The notes beneath the pieces were generated by a model, which saw nothing but the letters and a program-made list of their open reading frames with translations, had not been told where the DNA came from and made no database searches. Both the position numbers and the translations under genes were made by a program. 64,000 nucleotides of DNA from Hyparrhenia diplandra (Eukaryota; Streptophyta; Magnoliopsida; Poales; Poaceae). Below, in pieces: positions 61,101-64,000 of the stretch. The stretch is taken from the NCBI GenBank assembly GCA_015847255.1, contig JADLZK010012627.1, positions 62,001-126,000 of the forward strand, in the 5' to 3' direction. Numbering within the stretch: the stretch's first letter is position 1; each line of letters opens with the position of its first letter.

Positions 61101-63648
61101 GAGCCCGGGACATGGACTCACCTTAGCTATTCCCACACCTCGGGGTGAAGTTTAGCTTGTGGTCAACCGCCACCGTCCCCGTGAGTCTACCCAGATCAAG
61201 TGCTCCCGCTTCGCTAGCCGAGGTTTATTGTTTTATATTGTGTTTGTTATATTTCTAAGCATTGTGAATTGATACTACCCTTTTACTTGTGGCTATATAT
61301 GAGATTTGACTTCCGTGGCTCACATATGGTGAATACTTGGTTTTGTCCTTAAACCGGTGTTACAATAATTAATTGTAGAGGCAATGAACCAATCACCGTG
61401 CGGTGGAGAGAGAACCACACAATCACAATCGCGGATGAAGCGAATCACCAATGAAGACAATGAACACGATGATTTTTTCACCCTGAGTTCACTTTGTGCA
61501 CCGACAAGCTACTCCTCCGACAGCTCGACCAATACAAGGATGGTGCTTGAGCTAGGCGGTGCACCCTGTTAGCCCAAAAAGCCACCACTCACAAGTGAGG
61601 TACCCAAGACACGGGCATTCCACTAGAGTTGCAATTGCCGCCTCCGACGGGGATGCACAAGAACCCTCGTAATCAATCGGAGGTGGCCTAAGAATACCCC
61701 AATCCTCAACGCTCCACCAAATCACCGAGTTGGCTAGAGCCGTACTTTCCAAGAGTAACAAGAAATCCACCGCAACAATGACCCCTCAAGTGCCTCTAGA
61801 TGCAACAAACAAAGCAATGCACTTGAATCACCACTCAATCTCTCAAGAATGTGCTCAAAGCAGTGGGGAGTGGAGAGCTTTGGCTCAAATTTCAAAGGGT
61901 AAGAATGAATTCAAATGACCAAGAGGGGTCCCCAATACGGCAAGAAGGCATTTATACACCCCCAAACGAAATAGGAGCCATTGGGGTGGAAAATATACGC
62001 CATGGGTGACCGACGCGCTGGGCCAGATCGACGGCGCACCCATCACGGGTCCCAGAAGATACGGATGCGGTCGGCCTACGCGGCCGCCGAAAGCCGAACT
62101 CCGCCACCGGCTAGATGGTCCGTCATCGACCGATGCACCAGCTGGCAAACCACCGATCCGACCCTTACCGAATCGATCGACCATGCCGATCCGACGCATC
62201 GGGGCCAAGGGGGCCGCGATCCCGCCAAGAGTCCGGCCGCCGCTCCACTACGAAAAATTCACATCACGCACGCTTTGAGCCGACGATGCTACCCAACAAG
62301 TATACCACAACTTGAGCACAAGGGTTACCAGCCACCACATGAGGATCCCGGCAATAGAAAAATGAGATGCATATTTTCTATTGCGCCCGATGCAATTTGT
62401 CGAAGAAATCTTGCTAACCTGCTCAAGTTGAAATACTTGTTGGGTAGCAAGTTGAAGCAAAGGTGACGAATTTTAACGACGAATTTCACAGAGGACGCCA
62501 GGTCGATCGATGACCGACACCGAGCCGCCGATCGGAGCGTCCGGGTCGGCCTCGCTGGTCCGTCGATTCCGCAAGGGTTGGAATCCCGCATTTTGCCGAC
62601 GGCGCTCCCGGGCTAACGATCGACACGGGCTCTGCTCGACCAGTGTTTGTCGCTAGTGACCGGTTTGACCGAAGCATGTTCAATGCGCCAGCCATCGACC
62701 GAAGGTCCTGGCCAGCACGTAGAAACTAGGTTTGAACACCAACGGCTCTATTTCATGGTGGAGCCTATATATGTGTGTGGCCTGGCCATTTGAGTTCCCT
62801 CTCTGCACATTTGATCATTCTTAACTCAATGCTGTGAGTCGAGAAAACTTCCCTCCATCATCTCATTATTGCCTAATCCTGGGATCCTTGTGAGATTGAG
62901 AATCCAAGTGCATTAAATCATTATTGCATCTAGAGGCACTTGATCCTTGGAGGAGCTACTGGATTCTTGTTATCTGGGAATTTACTTGGTTCCCTAGCGG
63001 CTTGAGTTGTGTGTGGAGGTGCTGAGCCCGATTGAGCTTGTTCGAGGCCACACCGTGGACTTGTGGGTTGAGCCTTCCTCGCTGAGATTCGCGAAAGGCA
63101 TCACTAGTGGATTCCCTCATGGCTTGTGATCCTCTCTGTGAGTGATTCATTGAGCTCCCACCGTGATTTTGGCACGCCATTAAGCTTGTGATCATCAAGT
63201 GGGTGTATCACCACAACAAGGAGTAGCGTGTCGACAAACACGTGAACCACGGTGAAAAATCATTGTGTCACCTGTATTGAGCTCTGCTGGAGATTTCTTT
63301 GACATCGTGATTGGCCACAACCTTACTCGACTCCATCGGGTATTGTATTCTCGCCACATTGCATTACCTTCTTGTTTACCTTGCTTAGCTTGTTAGCTTT
63401 ACTAGCTTGCTTAGATAGTTTAGCTACTAGCCGTTAATTAGTTAACCTAGCTTGATCACCTAGAGTAACATAGCAACTTAGTAATTGTGTGTGATTAGAG
63501 CATTAATAGGAATTGCTAGTATTTCCATAGTTAGTTTGTAGCATCACTTGATACGCTTCACCATCTTATTTACTAACCAGGTCTCTTAAGTGTCATGTAG
63601 AAATTTTATAGGCTATTCACCCCCACCCCCTAGCCATCGTGACCTTAC
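58118..63648 (+). mobile_element. Copia-like repeat with long inverted ends, split by a nested LTR
   Basis: The left end reads TGTAAGGTCCTAG and GAGGGGGGTGAATAGCC. The right end reads GGCTATTCACCCCC and GTGACCTTAC. These are inverted copies, and weaker inverted similarity extends inward for about 200 bp. The right part (62350-63648) matches the repeat at 7310-8922, including a TATTTTCTATTGC phrase and a TATA-type CCTATATATG near 62765. A related internal phrase precedes the left end at 57900-58117. Element DNA is interrupted at 58406-61364 by an LTR. GAGGGGGGTGAATAG ends are typical of Sirevirus-like Copia LTRs. No polyprotein was found and target duplications were not confirmed. Confidence 0.55.
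58406..61364 (+). mobile_element. 2.96-kb LTR (Gypsy, Tekay-like) nested in the Copia-like repeat
   Basis: It begins TGTCACACCCC and ends CCGGTGTTACA, with matched TGT(C)ACACC/GGTGTTACA termini. The flanks are TAAAT on the left and ATAAT on the right, not a clean duplication. It has no coding domain; the 59300-59800 open frames are GC-rich and unrecognised. It shares a phrase with the LTR-like tract at 39318-42875. Confidence 0.65.
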
Positions 63649-64000
63649 TCCGTCACCGAATGCATGAACATAAAACACTTGGGCCGTGAAAACTACAGTG
63701 CCAGTCGAGTAGTGGTGACTCGAAATTGGTTTCATGTTGCTTGCATTTTACTCTAGAGTAAAGGCCAATGTGCACTCACTCCACTTATTATTCCAGATCT
63801 TTTGCTTATGCATTTAGCCATTTACAATACAATAGTGGGTGCACTGTATACACTTTGGTTATTTGATATACTTCGTCACTGTGATAAGCTTTGTTATTAT
63901 ACCGCAGACAACAACATTTTGTTATATCTGATACATTTTGACTCTCAAATGGATGCTCCAATTTTATACCAAAAGCGTTTCTTTTCTTATTTGATATAAT
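63649..64000. other. Terminal unannotated stretch
   Basis: AT-rich DNA with an open frame running off the window from 63802. It does not resemble a known protein. Confidence 0.4.

Noticed and set aside
58406..61364. A clean solo LTR with target duplication
   Set aside because: The LTR ends are good, but the flanks TAAAT and ATAAT do not match, so insertion history is left open.

Overview
This is plant nuclear DNA, almost certainly from a grass (Poaceae). It has intron-split genes with GT-AG junctions, a plant 4-hydroxybenzoate polyprenyltransferase, and the dense nesting of CACTA, Helitron, MULE, MITE and long-LTR elements typical of grass chromosomes. Species cannot be settled by reading. 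Gene density is very low: one intact protein-coding gene, one decayed host gene, and transposon genes. Most long open frames here are GC-rich shadow frames in repeats.

Layout. 1-6180: right part of a CACTA-like element carrying a 4.77-kb solo LTR. 6181-9514: AACCGA-rich flank split by a Copia-like LTR-type repeat, then two A-tract micro-insertions. 10117-11565: another CACTA-like element. 13565-22275 (minus strand): an eight-exon COQ2/PPT1-type prenyltransferase that assembles into an uninterrupted 371-residue frame, although intron 1 holds a whole Helitron plus MITEs and intron 3 holds a 1.25-kb solo LTR. A second Helitron 3' end lies against its putative TATA box. 23150-32672: a complete 9.5-kb CACTA element with matching ends, 3-bp target duplication, GC-rich subterminal arrays, a recognisable but broken Tnp2 transposase and a second Ptta-like gene.

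32673-37100: sparse sequence with an exon-like fragment, a GC-rich block, a short tandem duplication, a Helitron-like piece and a CACTA end. 37110-43190: promoter-type LTR module (minus), decayed Ty3/Gypsy reverse transcriptase/RNase H, a long LTR-like tract, and a 5S-rRNA-like module with LTR-like ends. 45701-47946 (minus): an FAD-dependent monooxygenase pseudogene (MO1/CTF2A-like) with frameshifts and a stop. 48400-51545: repeats, a MITE, degenerate retroelement DNA and a second copy of the promoter-type LTR module, inverted relative to the first. 52119-56720: another CACTA-like element with about 500-bp internal repeats, interrupted by a long-TIR Mutator-like element with a perfect 9-bp target duplication. 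57900-63648: Copia-like repeat with long inverted ends, interrupted by a 2.96-kb LTR.

Functionally, the intact gene should act in mitochondrial ubiquinone synthesis. The monooxygenase does not look functional and there is no convincing pathway cluster. The more interesting signals are in how the repeats are arranged: four poly(A) micro-insertions in 15-18-bp duplications, a Helitron abutting the COQ2 core promoter, structured CACTA ends, a 5S-like module, and an apparent loss of CAG/CTG without loss of CG in transposon DNA.
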